Part shown: piece by piece, positions 36,101 to 44,537 of the stretch
Position numbering within the stretch: position 1 is the stretch's first letter
Layout of the letters: each line of letters begins with the position of its first letter
Source: Gimesia algae
Lineage (GTDB): Bacteria; Planctomycetota; Planctomycetia; Planctomycetales; Planctomycetaceae
Assembly (NCBI RefSeq): GCF_007746795.1
Contig: NZ_CP036343.1
Coordinates: 3,089,369 to 3,153,368 of the forward strand
Length of the DNA stretch: 64,000 nt
Direction: 5' to 3'
Translations under genes and position numbers: made by a program
Notes under the pieces: model-generated
Told to the model about the DNA's origin: nothing
The model's input: only the letters and a program-made list of their open reading frames with translations
The model's database searches: none

Positions 36101-37131
36101 ATGACTGGGAGTCTGATCAACTGGATGATAAGGAGCTGATTGAAATTGCGGAAAAGCTGGTCAATAAATATCAGGAACAATGGTTAAAACACAGTCGTAC
36201 CATGCGACTTTCCAGTGCAGAAGCTTTGAATCAGGACTTTGTCTGGCAGGAAGTACGACAGTTCATCGAACTCTATGGAGCAGACCTGTTCCATGCACAA
36301 TACCTGACACTGGGCAACTTGCGGACGATTCTTCATAACGGAATCGAACAGTACCTGAATTATCTTGCGGAGTACCAGGATCCGGCAGAGCCGATGGCGT
36401 TGCTCACTGACCTGGAAGAAGGTAATATCGACATGGAAGAAGCGGTGACCAACCTGAAGGTCATCTTTGAATCTGTCATCGATAAGTTTGATCGCTTTGT
36501 TGAGTATAACAGTACCACGACTCAGTCTGATTATGGCGAAATGTTTTACTGCCTGCTCGACTTCCTGCGGATTGAAGCCGCTTATGAGCGTGACGATTGG
36601 AAAATGGTGCCACTCCTGATCGCCCATAAAGTCCTGGCCCAGCAGGATAGAAACGAGTCAGCCCTGATCTGGGAAGCAGTCTTCAAAACCAGATCAGAAG
36701 AGATGGCCAAGAAACATCTGAAAAAACTGAAACAGACTGAATCGGAATACAAAATCAATCTACCTCTGATTTCCGACCATCTGAATGAACAGTTTGTCAA
36801 ACCGCTGGCGGTCAACCGCATGCTGGCGCTGGTCCCCCGAGCCATGGATGATGCTCGCGACGGCAATGAAGAATCAGTTGCCTTTTCGATCCTGCAGGAA
36901 GAAATCGAGCGTTACCTGGCGACGACCATTGGATCGGGTATTGATGTCCCCGACTGGATGCGGAACATCGAAGAAGAGATTGATCGACTGGACGAAAAAG
37001 TCACCAACGAACAATATGACATTGAAACACAGATTAAACTTTCGCCCGTACCGATGTCCCTGGACGAAATCAAAAAACAGCTGAAGATGTGGAATCAGCC
37101 ATTAAGCCGGCCTAAGAAGAAAAAGAAATAA
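33118..37131 (+). CDS. Hypothetical giant cytoplasmic protein, 1337 residues
   Basis: I do not recognise any family. The start is the ATG at 33118. No signal peptide or membrane helix is evident, so it is probably cytoplasmic. Composition is mostly helical and rich in Leu, Glu and Gln. A conserved-looking block, [18 protein letters not shown] with [18 protein letters not shown], starts near residue 244; residues 390-470 contain [20 protein letters not shown], and [20 protein letters not shown] follows. An acidic low-complexity region lies near 685-720 ([19 protein letters not shown]). The C-terminus is basic and ends in five lysines. The helical repeats could be a TPR-like scaffold, but no repeat consensus is clear. 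It is divergent from the ExbB/ExbD-like operon and convergent with the EF-G-like gene. Conservation of that neighbourhood would be the first clue to function. Confidence 0.8.
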   Translation: [1337 protein letters not shown]

Positions 37132-37195
37132 ACCTGCAGAAACACCCTGGCTCCTGCAGATTCGTTCATAGACTCTGTTCCGTCTCCGGCTTTAA

Positions 37196-39307
37196 TTATT
37201 CCCGGGCATTATTGAGCAGTTCAATGATTTTTCCCTGTTCGTTCGGAGGGATCATTTCGTAATGGCTTAATTCAATATCATAAGTTCCGCGACCTCCCGT
37301 TAAACTGGAAAGCGTACGGGCATAGGTCATAATTTCCGCCAGCGGAACCCGGGCCTGAATGATTTCATAACCGCCTGGTGAAACAGCCATGCCTTCCATG
37401 CGGCCTCTGCGACTGGAGAGATCGCTGCTGATATCTCCTACATTTTCTTCCGGAATCAGGATTTCGATTTTCACAATCGGTTCCATCAATACGGGACGCG
37501 ACTTCGCAAACAGTTCCGCAAAACATTTACTGCCGGCGATTTTGAATGCTGTCTCGTTACTGTCTACCGGATGATCTTTACCAAAGAACACTTCACAGAT
37601 CAGGTTCTGTACCTGACAGCCGGCGATGACCCCCTGTTTCATTTTCTCCAGTACCCCTTTTTCCACTGCGGGGATAAACTGGTTGGGAATCGAACCTCCC
37701 GAAATACGATCGATAAACGCGAAGTTCATTTCGGGATCATAATGAAAGGACCGGAGATGATCAAAATTGTCCTTTGTGAAATATTCTTCCGGATTCACGT
37801 CCTGGGGCATCGCTGAAACTTTCAGATGAACCTCGGCGAACTGCCCTGCTCCCCCCGACTGTTTTTTGTGTCGGTAACTGCCTTCAGCGCTCCCCATAAT
37901 CGTTTCACGATAAGGCACTTTCGGCAGATGCGTGATCACTTCGACTTTGTCTCGATGCAGCAGACGCTCCTGTACGATCTTCAGATGCAGTTCACTCATC
38001 CCCTGCATGACCATCTCATGCGTTTCTTCATCATGGATCACATGAAAGGTCTGGTCTTCCTCTTCGATCTTATGGAGTGCCCCCGATATTTTCTGTTGAT
38101 CATTCTGACTTTTCGGCTCGACTGCCAGGCCGACAACGGGATGGGGAAACTTGATTTCAGGCAGTGACAGTCCATCTCCATTCGCATCGGCTGCCAGCGT
38201 ATCACCCAGTTTTAAATCGTCGACTTTCGCAACAGCAAAGATATCGCCGACAGAGACTTCATCGACGGATTCCTGTTTTCCCCCTTGGACATCCAGTAAC
38301 TGATTAATACGAACCGGCTTCCCGGTGCGGACATTGACGACCGACGAATCCTTATTCAGCTTACCGGAAAAGACACGCAGATAACTCATCTTCGAGATAA
38401 AAGGGTCGATGCGGGTTTTGATCACCTGGGCGACAAATGGTTGATCCGGTGAAGGATCAAGCATTACGGAACGACCGTCTTTTGTCTGTTCGATACGCTG
38501 AATGTCCTGAGGACATAACGTGTAGTTCGACATCGCGTCCATAAACTCGGCAACGCCGACACCTGTTTTGGCGCTCATGAACAACACGGGGATCAGGGTC
38601 CCTGCTGCCATCGCTTTGGGGATATTTCTGGACAATTCAACCGGGCTGATTTCTTCACCTTCAAAGAACCGCTCCAGCAATGCTTCGTTCGATTCAATGA
38701 TCGCTTCGATCAACGCCTGACGGGTTTCCGCGGGATCGCCGAGGACGTCAGAATCAGAGGCAGTTGTTTTTTTCACCAGATCGTATACGGCATTGAAGTC
38801 AGCTCCCAGTCCCACAGGCAGGTTAATGGGAATGCATTGAGAGCCAAACGTATCGCGTACCGAATTTAAGAGCGTCTCATAGTCGATATTGTCTGCATCA
38901 CATTTATTAAGCACAATCATCCGGGCAATCCCGGCTTCCTGCGCCATTTTGGACACACGCAGGGCATTGATTTCGACTCCGTGCCCCGCATTCAACAGGA
39001 TCAAGGCGGTCTCGACGGCACGTAATGCGCCGGAAACCTGCCCGATAAAATCGGGATAGCCGGGAGTGTCAATCAGATTGATATGGTGTCCACCGTAATC
39101 GAAGTGAACCAGTGTGGAAGCGATGGAAATGCGATGGTCGATTTCTTCTTCGTCTGTATCGAGCAGACTGGTGCCTTCATCGACAGAACCCAGGCGGGAA
39201 GTGGCACCGGATTGAAACAGCATCAGATCGGCTACAGTTGTTTTGCCAACAGCCCCGTGGCCGACCAATGCCACATTCCTAACGTCGTCTACCTTGTATT
39301 CGTTCAT
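37196..39307 (-). CDS. EF-G-like GTPase, second EF-G (FusA2/EF-G-2 type)
   Basis: 703 residues with the EF-G domain order. The nucleotide motifs diverge from true EF-G: G1 is GHGAVGKTT (residues 16-24), the switch region reads HRISIASTLVHFDYGG, and G3 is DTPGYPDFIGQ, with Tyr where ribosomal GTPases have the catalytic His of DTPGH. G4 is LNKCDADN. Domain III-V segments such as GMSELHLKIVQERLLHRDKV and RHKKQSGGAGQFAEVHLKV are EF-G-like. This pattern matches the EF-G-2 group (for example the second EF-G of Thermus), whose precise role on the ribosome is unsettled. It is not the RF3 or tetracycline-resistance type. A perfect inverted repeat sits about 95-120 bp upstream of its start. Confidence 0.9.
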   Translation of the reverse strand: MNEYKVDDVRNVALVGHGAVGKTTVADLMLFQSGATSRLGSVDEGTSLLDTDEEEIDHRISIASTLVHFDYGGHHINLIDTPGYPDFIGQVSGALRAVETALILLNAGHGVEINALRVSKMAQEAGIARMIVLNKCDADNIDYETLLNSVRDTFGSQCIPINLPVGLGADFNAVYDLVKKTTASDSDVLGDPAETRQALIEAIIESNEALLERFFEGEEISPVELSRNIPKAMAAGTLIPVLFMSAKTGVGVAEFMDAMSNYTLCPQDIQRIEQTKDGRSVMLDPSPDQPFVAQVIKTRIDPFISKMSYLRVFSGKLNKDSSVVNVRTGKPVRINQLLDVQGGKQESVDEVSVGDIFAVAKVDDLKLGDTLAADANGDGLSLPEIKFPHPVVGLAVEPKSQNDQQKISGALHKIEEEDQTFHVIHDEETHEMVMQGMSELHLKIVQERLLHRDKVEVITHLPKVPYRETIMGSAEGSYRHKKQSGGAGQFAEVHLKVSAMPQDVNPEEYFTKDNFDHLRSFHYDPEMNFAFIDRISGGSIPNQFIPAVEKGVLEKMKQGVIAGCQVQNLICEVFFGKDHPVDSNETAFKIAGSKCFAELFAKSRPVLMEPIVKIEILIPEENVGDISSDLSSRRGRMEGMAVSPGGYEIIQARVPLAEIMTYARTLSSLTGGRGTYDIELSHYEMIPPNEQGKIIELLNNARE

Positions 39308-39700
39308 CGCTTGTCCTGCCTTTCAAGAAATTGGCCAGGCGCAATTGTCTCCGTTCCGTTAAAGGCAACACGCTGAGCCATGATATGATGCGAACGTGTG
39401 TGCCGGGAAAAAAGAACTTTTCCCGGCATATCCTTAAACCGGACTCCGGTATGAAATCCGGATCAATTCAGCGACGGGTAGATGATGAATCTCAAGTGGT
39501 CTACTCTCTATTTTATCCTGTTGTTCCTCTAACAGAATCATATAGTTGCGATTTTCAAAAGGCGAAAGGATTTTCTGAAATTTACTCTTGTGCACGGGCA
39601 ACCAGAGATTTCTGGCTTCAATTAATCAGAGCCCCTGTGTCAGCAGGAATGACACAACATCGGTTATCAGAATGATTTAAAGCCAGAACGGCGACTGATA
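39308..39700. other. 393-bp intergenic region
   Basis: Between two minus-strand genes. It contains the inverted repeat at 39401-39428 and a smaller one, TCCGG/CCGGA, near 39447-39464. A plus-strand frame of 114 codons crosses it but starts inside the upstream gene's leader and has no recognisable content. I see no gene. Confidence 0.4.
39401..39428. repeat. Perfect 11-bp inverted repeat upstream of the EF-G-2-like gene
   Basis: TGCCGGGAAAA at 39401-39411 and its exact reverse complement at 39418-39428 flank six bases. It lies upstream of the minus-strand EF-G-like gene (start 39307). It could be an operator or leader hairpin for that gene, or less likely a terminator; no clear T tract follows on either strand. 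Confidence 0.5.
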
Positions 39701-40981
39701 TCAAAACGGAACCGGCAAGAGGAATAAATGATGTTCCATCAGAACCCGATTTCCATGTACGCCGATAAACTGCGTAAAGAACAGAATAAAGACGTATAAA
39801 GCCAGGAGAGGAAAGAGAATCGTGCGGCTCAACCAGCGCCAGCCAAACCAGGCATTCTTCGTTTTGAAAGTGGCCCGATAGTAAACCCAGCCTAACAGGA
39901 TTTTTGTAGGATAAATTGTCGCGACAAAAATGAGAGTGATCCCCCAGATCGCATCGCGTGGCAAGGCCGCGACCTTAAACAGGTAAAGGGGAAGCGACAG
40001 GACATACACGATAATCAGGGACAACATCCATAACAGAGGAGACCGTTTGAATTTTCGTCTGATGATCCCTAATTCAAACATGGCACGGAAACGGTTCTCG
40101 GCTGCAAAATGTGCCTGGAGTATCGGTAACCAGCCCAGCACGATCACCAGACTGACACCTCCCAGCAATGTCACCGCCACCGCAACTCCCTGACCTCCTT
40201 CCGGTGAACTGGCAGCGGCAAACATGGTCGAAGGGATGATCAGCCAGATCAAAGCCCCTAGAAAACCACGCAGTCCCAGGGAAAAATTCTTCCCCAGTTT
40301 CAGAGAAGCAAAAAATTCACTGACGTGTCCAGCAGCCCGGTCCAGATAGCCTCCCGCACGGATCTGCTGATAGAGCCAGATTGCATTCTTAAGAGGCCGT
40401 ACAAAACACCAGAATGTCCCGCCGCGTGCCAATGCCAGACAGAGGTGTACCGCAATCGCGATTGCCGACAGCCGATTGATCAAGTGGAGATTGCGATCAC
40501 TGCTTCCGCCGGGATCAATCAGATGCGCATCCGCGGCTGCGCCTGCCAGCAGAAACAGGGGAATCAACCAGAGCGCCACACCAAGCACAATCATCCCCAG
40601 TCGAGGGGCGATATCCAGTAGAGGAAATGCGAGACGAATCTTACCGGTTCGCGCCACACGACCTTCCACGTCCAGTAGATATCCCAGCGCGATAAAATTC
40701 ACAATTGGGACGGCAGCGATGAGAGCCAGAAAAAGTACCAGACTGGCAATCCCGAATATCATGCGGATCATCCAGAAGGCAGCTTTAAGTGGATGACGAA
40801 ACAGATGGGGAAAAGGGGGGATATTTCCTACGACTTCATCAGGATAGAACTGTTCAATCTCCGCGGTGATCACTTGCGTGCTCACTGACTCACCTGAAAA
40901 CTCCGTAATTTCACAAGCCGTATCTGAGTTCACGACTTTGGGGTCGGTACAATCCGCGTGTTGTGTGGTATGTTCATTCAC
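39701..40981 (-). CDS. Integral membrane protein, DUF4013-like
   Basis: 426 residues from a GTG at 40981, preceded at six bases by a strong ribosome binding site (AGAGGGAG). A TTG at 41077 extends the frame but has no such site. A polar N-terminal region of about 80 residues is followed by about eight hydrophobic segments, including MIRMIFGIASLVLFLALIAA, LGMIVLGVALWLIPLFLLAG and TILFPLLALYVFILFFTQFI. The segment IVNFIALGYLLDVEGRVART resembles the DUF4013 family of bacterial membrane proteins with unknown function. No catalytic or transport motif is visible. It is in the same direction as the EF-G-like gene but 393 bp away, so it is probably a separate unit. It is divergent from the DUF1549 gene. 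Confidence 0.7.
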   Translation of the reverse strand: MNEHTTQHADCTDPKVVNSDTACEITEFSGESVSTQVITAEIEQFYPDEVVGNIPPFPHLFRHPLKAAFWMIRMIFGIASLVLFLALIAAVPIVNFIALGYLLDVEGRVARTGKIRLAFPLLDIAPRLGMIVLGVALWLIPLFLLAGAAADAHLIDPGGSSDRNLHLINRLSAIAIAVHLCLALARGGTFWCFVRPLKNAIWLYQQIRAGGYLDRAAGHVSEFFASLKLGKNFSLGLRGFLGALIWLIIPSTMFAAASSPEGGQGVAVAVTLLGGVSLVIVLGWLPILQAHFAAENRFRAMFELGIIRRKFKRSPLLWMLSLIIVYVLSLPLYLFKVAALPRDAIWGITLIFVATIYPTKILLGWVYYRATFKTKNAWFGWRWLSRTILFPLLALYVFILFFTQFIGVHGNRVLMEHHLFLLPVPF

Positions 40982-41385
40982 AGCCCGCTCCCTCTGATGA
41001 TCAGGAATTCGAGGGGACACTGATACATCGATGACATCCCCGGAATCAGCGTGCGTTTTCAAATTAACACCTGTCAATCACTGAAGCTGATCGATGCCAT
41101 TGAGATTATTCCAAGACTCTTACCAGAGAGTCTGTAAGTCCCAGTCAAACCATATCTGAACATCGAGACAAGCTAAGTCCCACTTATAGCAGAATTTCCT
41201 GAGCGAATCGAGAAGCATTCCCGTGGGGAACCTTGATCCGGTAATATTGATACTCAGAAAAAACTCGATAGTTTCAAGATTTCGATGAAACTTTCGAATT
41301 CCCAGTCTGGTATGATTAACAGTAAAGAAGATTCGTTCTTCCCCCCTTTTCTAAGGGAAATTGAAACTCATTTCGAGATGAACCT
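40982..41385. other. 404-bp divergent intergenic region
   Basis: Between the DUF4013-like and DUF1549 genes. A -10-like TATGAT at 41311-41316 lies 70 bp before the rightward gene, without a good -35. I see no other feature. Confidence 0.35.
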
Positions 41386-43023
41386 ATGAAGTCTCATGTC
41401 CGTCACTGGAAAGTTGTCTGCCTGCCCCTCTGTGTTGTGGGTCTGGTTGTCACTCTGGTTACCTGGGCATCCAGCAGCCCGGTTGATAAGTTTCCCCGCC
41501 CGCTAACTGTCACTGAGCGAAATGCTTTCACTGACAGTGTTCAACAGGTCGATCAGTTCTTTGAAAAGCAATGGGCAGAAAAAAAAACACCTCCGGCTTC
41601 AACAGTTTCTGAGTTGACACAACTCAGAAGGCTTTCACTGGCTTTACATGGTACGGTACCTTCTCTCGAAGAAATTCGTGAGTTTGAAAGCTTGCAGGGC
41701 GCAAATCGCCTGGAACGCTGGACACAAAAACTGCTCGCCGACCGACGTTTTGCCGACTACTTCTCTGAACGATTCACACGCGCATTTGTCGGTGTTGCCC
41801 AGGGACAGTTTATCATTTTTCGACGCGATCGGTTTAAAGCCTGGCTCAGTGATCAGATTCAGGAAAACACTCCTTATGACGAACTCGTGCGCAAACTGAT
41901 TGCCGGGGAAGGAATTTGGACAGGCGATCCTGAAACGAATTTCATTACCTCTGCCGTCGCTGATGGAAATCTGGACCGAAACAAATTGACTGGCAGCACC
42001 GTCCGCGCATTTTTAGGACAGCGGATTGACTGTGCCCAGTGCCACGATCATCCCTTTGACCACTGGAAGCAGTCGGACTTCGAAGGACTGACCGCTTTTT
42101 ATGGTCAGGTAGAGGTGCAGGTGCTCGGCGTACGCTCGAACAAGAAATTGAAATACGAAGTAGAAGACCGCATGACACTGGAACAACGCGAAGTAGCACC
42201 CCGCGTTCCTTTCCTGAATGAATGCCTGCCTGCAGAAGGCACACTGCGCGAACGACTGGCGGAATGGGTTACCCACCCGGACAACCGCCGTTTTGAGCGT
42301 GCTTCAGCAAATCGAGTCTGGGGACTGTTGTTTGGTATTCCCTATATTGACCCCGTTGATGATCTGCCAGCCCCTACGGATCTCTCCCAGTCCCCTGCGG
42401 GACTGCTCGATATTCTGGGACAAGACTTCCGCGAAAACGGTTATGACATCAAACGCCTGATTCAGATCATTGTCGCCTCCAGACCCTTCCAGCTCTCTTC
42501 CGAATCTGCATTTGAATCAGCCGAACAGATTGATGCTGCCACTTACAACTGGGCATTATTCCCACTCGTTCGATTGCGCCCCGAGCAAATTATTGGTGCG
42601 ATGCTGCAGGCTTCTTCACTCAAAACCATTGATCAGAACTCCAACCTGATCATGCGGGGACGACGATTTTTCTCCGAACTCAATTTTGTCAAAGAATATG
42701 GTGATCTGGGGAGCGATGAGCTCAATGATTTTCCCGGTACGATCCCGCAGGCCCTGTTGCGGATGAATGGCGAGTTCGCGAAGGATAACAGCAGTGCTTC
42801 ACCATTGAACTCCGTCGGACGCATTGCTTCACTCGACGTCTCTGCGGAAAAGCGGATTGAAACCTGCTACCTGGTCTGCCTGACCCGTCTGCCCACCACA
42901 GAAGAACGCGATTATTTTCTGAAACAGTATCAGTCAGCTAAAAATCAACAGCAACGTGTCAAAGTCACCGAAGACCTCTACTGGGCTCTTTATAATTCTC
43001 CTGAATTTTCCTGGAACCATTAA
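41386..43023 (+). CDS. DUF1549/DUF1553 (planctomycete cytochrome-associated) protein
   Basis: 545 residues. An N-terminal signal or anchor (VVCLPLCVVGLVVTLVTWA) precedes a DUF1549 domain: TQLRRLSLALHGTVPSLEEI, LLADRRFADYFSERFTRAFV and RAFLGQRIDCAQCHDHPFDH. A C-terminal DUF1553 domain follows, with ASANRVWGLLFGIPYIDPVD, LLDILGQDFRENGYDIKRLI and RLRPEQIIGAMLQASS. The CAQCH motif is the conserved Cys-x-x-Cys-His of DUF1549; it looks like a c-type haem site, but haem binding has not, to my knowledge, been shown for the family. These proteins are a hallmark of Planctomycetes and are nearly always next to a DUF1501 gene, as here (three bases apart). The biochemical role is unknown; involvement in extracellular polysaccharide handling has been suggested. 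Confidence 0.92.
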   Translation: MKSHVRHWKVVCLPLCVVGLVVTLVTWASSSPVDKFPRPLTVTERNAFTDSVQQVDQFFEKQWAEKKTPPASTVSELTQLRRLSLALHGTVPSLEEIREFESLQGANRLERWTQKLLADRRFADYFSERFTRAFVGVAQGQFIIFRRDRFKAWLSDQIQENTPYDELVRKLIAGEGIWTGDPETNFITSAVADGNLDRNKLTGSTVRAFLGQRIDCAQCHDHPFDHWKQSDFEGLTAFYGQVEVQVLGVRSNKKLKYEVEDRMTLEQREVAPRVPFLNECLPAEGTLRERLAEWVTHPDNRRFERASANRVWGLLFGIPYIDPVDDLPAPTDLSQSPAGLLDILGQDFRENGYDIKRLIQIIVASRPFQLSSESAFESAEQIDAATYNWALFPLVRLRPEQIIGAMLQASSLKTIDQNSNLIMRGRRFFSELNFVKEYGDLGSDELNDFPGTIPQALLRMNGEFAKDNSSASPLNSVGRIASLDVSAEKRIETCYLVCLTRLPTTEERDYFLKQYQSAKNQQQRVKVTEDLYWALYNSPEFSWNH

Positions 43024-43026
43024 ACC

Positions 43027-44295
43027 ATGTTTGATTCCCATCTGCTCTCCAGCAAAATCAGCCGTCGCGACCTGTGCAAAGTCGCGGTCGGAAGCACACT
43101 CTCATTCCTGCTGCCCGGATTCGATCTAAGGGCAGCAGAAAAACGGGGAAAAGAACGACGGAAATCAATTATCATCCTTTGGATGGGGGGCGGCCCGAGT
43201 CAGTTGGAAACCTGGGATCCGCATCCGGGAACAAGCATTGGCGGTCCAGGCAAAGCAATCAAAACAGTGGTCCCCGGCCTACAGATTTCCGATATGTATC
43301 CCCTGCTGGCTGAACAGCTGGATTCGATGTCGGTGATCCGCTCCATGGTCTCTAAGGAAGGCGACCATGAACGTGGGACAAAATATCTGAAAACCGGATA
43401 CCGTCCCGAACCGACAACCGTTTATCCTGCGCTGGGTGCGATCATCACACATCAGGCGCCCAGTTCGCAGCTGGAAATCCCTCAGCATATTTCCATGGGG
43501 AACACACAGTTTCCCGCTCGAGGTGGTTATCTGGGCGGACATCTGGACGCCTTCCGCGTACCCGATCCGGGTCGGAACATTGGAAACATGCGGTCCAGCG
43601 TCGGTGCACCCCGGCAGGAGCGGCGTCTGGAAAACCTGAATGTGGTCTCGCAGGCATTTCGGAAAGGACGATCGATTCAGACTCAGAAAACACTACATCA
43701 GTCGACCATCGATCGCGCCCTGACCATGATGAGTTCAGAACAACTGAATGCCTTCGAAATTGAAAAAGAACCTGAAGCAGTTCGCAAAGCCTATGGTGAT
43801 TCTCCCTTCGGTCGAGGCTGTCTGGTGGCCCGCAGACTTGTCGAACAGGGCGTGCATTCCATCGAGGTAAATCTGAATGGCTGGGACAGCCATGCGAACA
43901 ACTATACCGGGCACCAGACCCAGGCAGCGATTCTGGATCCGGCATTTTCCAGTTTGCTCAAAGACCTGAAGTCACGGGATCTGCTGAACTCGACGATTGT
44001 GCTCTGTATTGGCGAATTTGGCAGAACCCCCAAAATCAACGCACTCGACGGTCGCGATCACTGGCCCACTGGCTTTTCGTGTCTTGTTGGCGGAGGGGGG
44101 CTGAAAGGGAATCTGATCCTGGGTGAGACGGATCCGACCGGAAAAGAAAAAACTCCCGTCGATCCCGTTCGCATCCAGGACCTGTATGCCACTATCCTGC
44201 AAAAAATGCAAATCGACTACACGAAAGAGCTCATTTCCCCCATTGGACGCCCCCTGGCACTCAGCGAAGGCACCCCGATTTCCAGACTGATCTGA
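43027..44295 (+). CDS. DUF1501 sulfatase-like exported protein
   Basis: 422 residues with a twin-arginine signal at the N-terminus (SRRDLCKVAVGSTLSFLLPG). The DUF1501 domain follows, a branch of the alkaline phosphatase/sulfatase fold: SIIILWMGGGPSQLETWDPH, EGDHERGTKYLKTGYRPEPT, VNLNGWDSHANNY, and IVLCIGEFGRTPKINALDGR followed by DHWP. The Asp, His and Glu residues in these segments fit the metal-binding positions. The serine, threonine or cysteine nucleophile of true sulfatases is not obvious, so activity is uncertain. It starts three bases after the stop of the DUF1549/DUF1553 gene, with which it almost certainly forms a unit. The product should be periplasmic via Tat, already folded when exported. 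Confidence 0.93.
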   Translation: MFDSHLLSSKISRRDLCKVAVGSTLSFLLPGFDLRAAEKRGKERRKSIIILWMGGGPSQLETWDPHPGTSIGGPGKAIKTVVPGLQISDMYPLLAEQLDSMSVIRSMVSKEGDHERGTKYLKTGYRPEPTTVYPALGAIITHQAPSSQLEIPQHISMGNTQFPARGGYLGGHLDAFRVPDPGRNIGNMRSSVGAPRQERRLENLNVVSQAFRKGRSIQTQKTLHQSTIDRALTMMSSEQLNAFEIEKEPEAVRKAYGDSPFGRGCLVARRLVEQGVHSIEVNLNGWDSHANNYTGHQTQAAILDPAFSSLLKDLKSRDLLNSTIVLCIGEFGRTPKINALDGRDHWPTGFSCLVGGGGLKGNLILGETDPTGKEKTPVDPVRIQDLYATILQKMQIDYTKELISPIGRPLALSEGTPISRLI

Positions 44296-44414
44296 TTTCG
44301 GAGTCGCACAAAATAGCTCCGCTGAGGGAAAATTGCTTGCCTGAGAGCGCAAAACTTTCTAATTTGATAACTGTTCGAAACCTGCCGCCGGTTTTGTTGT
44401 TTGATCATTAGCCT

Positions 44415-44496
44415 GTGTCCAGGTTTACTAAAGCGTCTCCATAGCCATTGATCGCGAGTATCATAGATCGAGAGACGCTATGATTGACTCTGATGC
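44415..44496 (+). repeat. 82-bp MITE-like dispersed repeat, copy 3
   Basis: Aligned by hand with copy 1 (9999-10080): GTGTCCAGGTTTACT, AAGCGTCTCCATAGCCATT, an AGTATCATAGATCGAGAG centre and GACGCTATG. Same 82-bp length and orientation. It lies between the DUF1501 gene and the beta-propeller gene; the longest possible start of the latter (44484) would fall inside this element, which argues for a start further downstream. Confidence 0.75.
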
Positions 44497-44537
44497 GTTC
44501 TTCTGGCCTGCCTCCCTCTATCCATTGGATGCTGAAT

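Noticed and set aside
39331-39675. 114-codon plus-strand frame upstream of the EF-G-2-like gene
   Set aside because: Crosses the inverted repeat at 39401-39428 and has no ribosome binding site or recognisable content.
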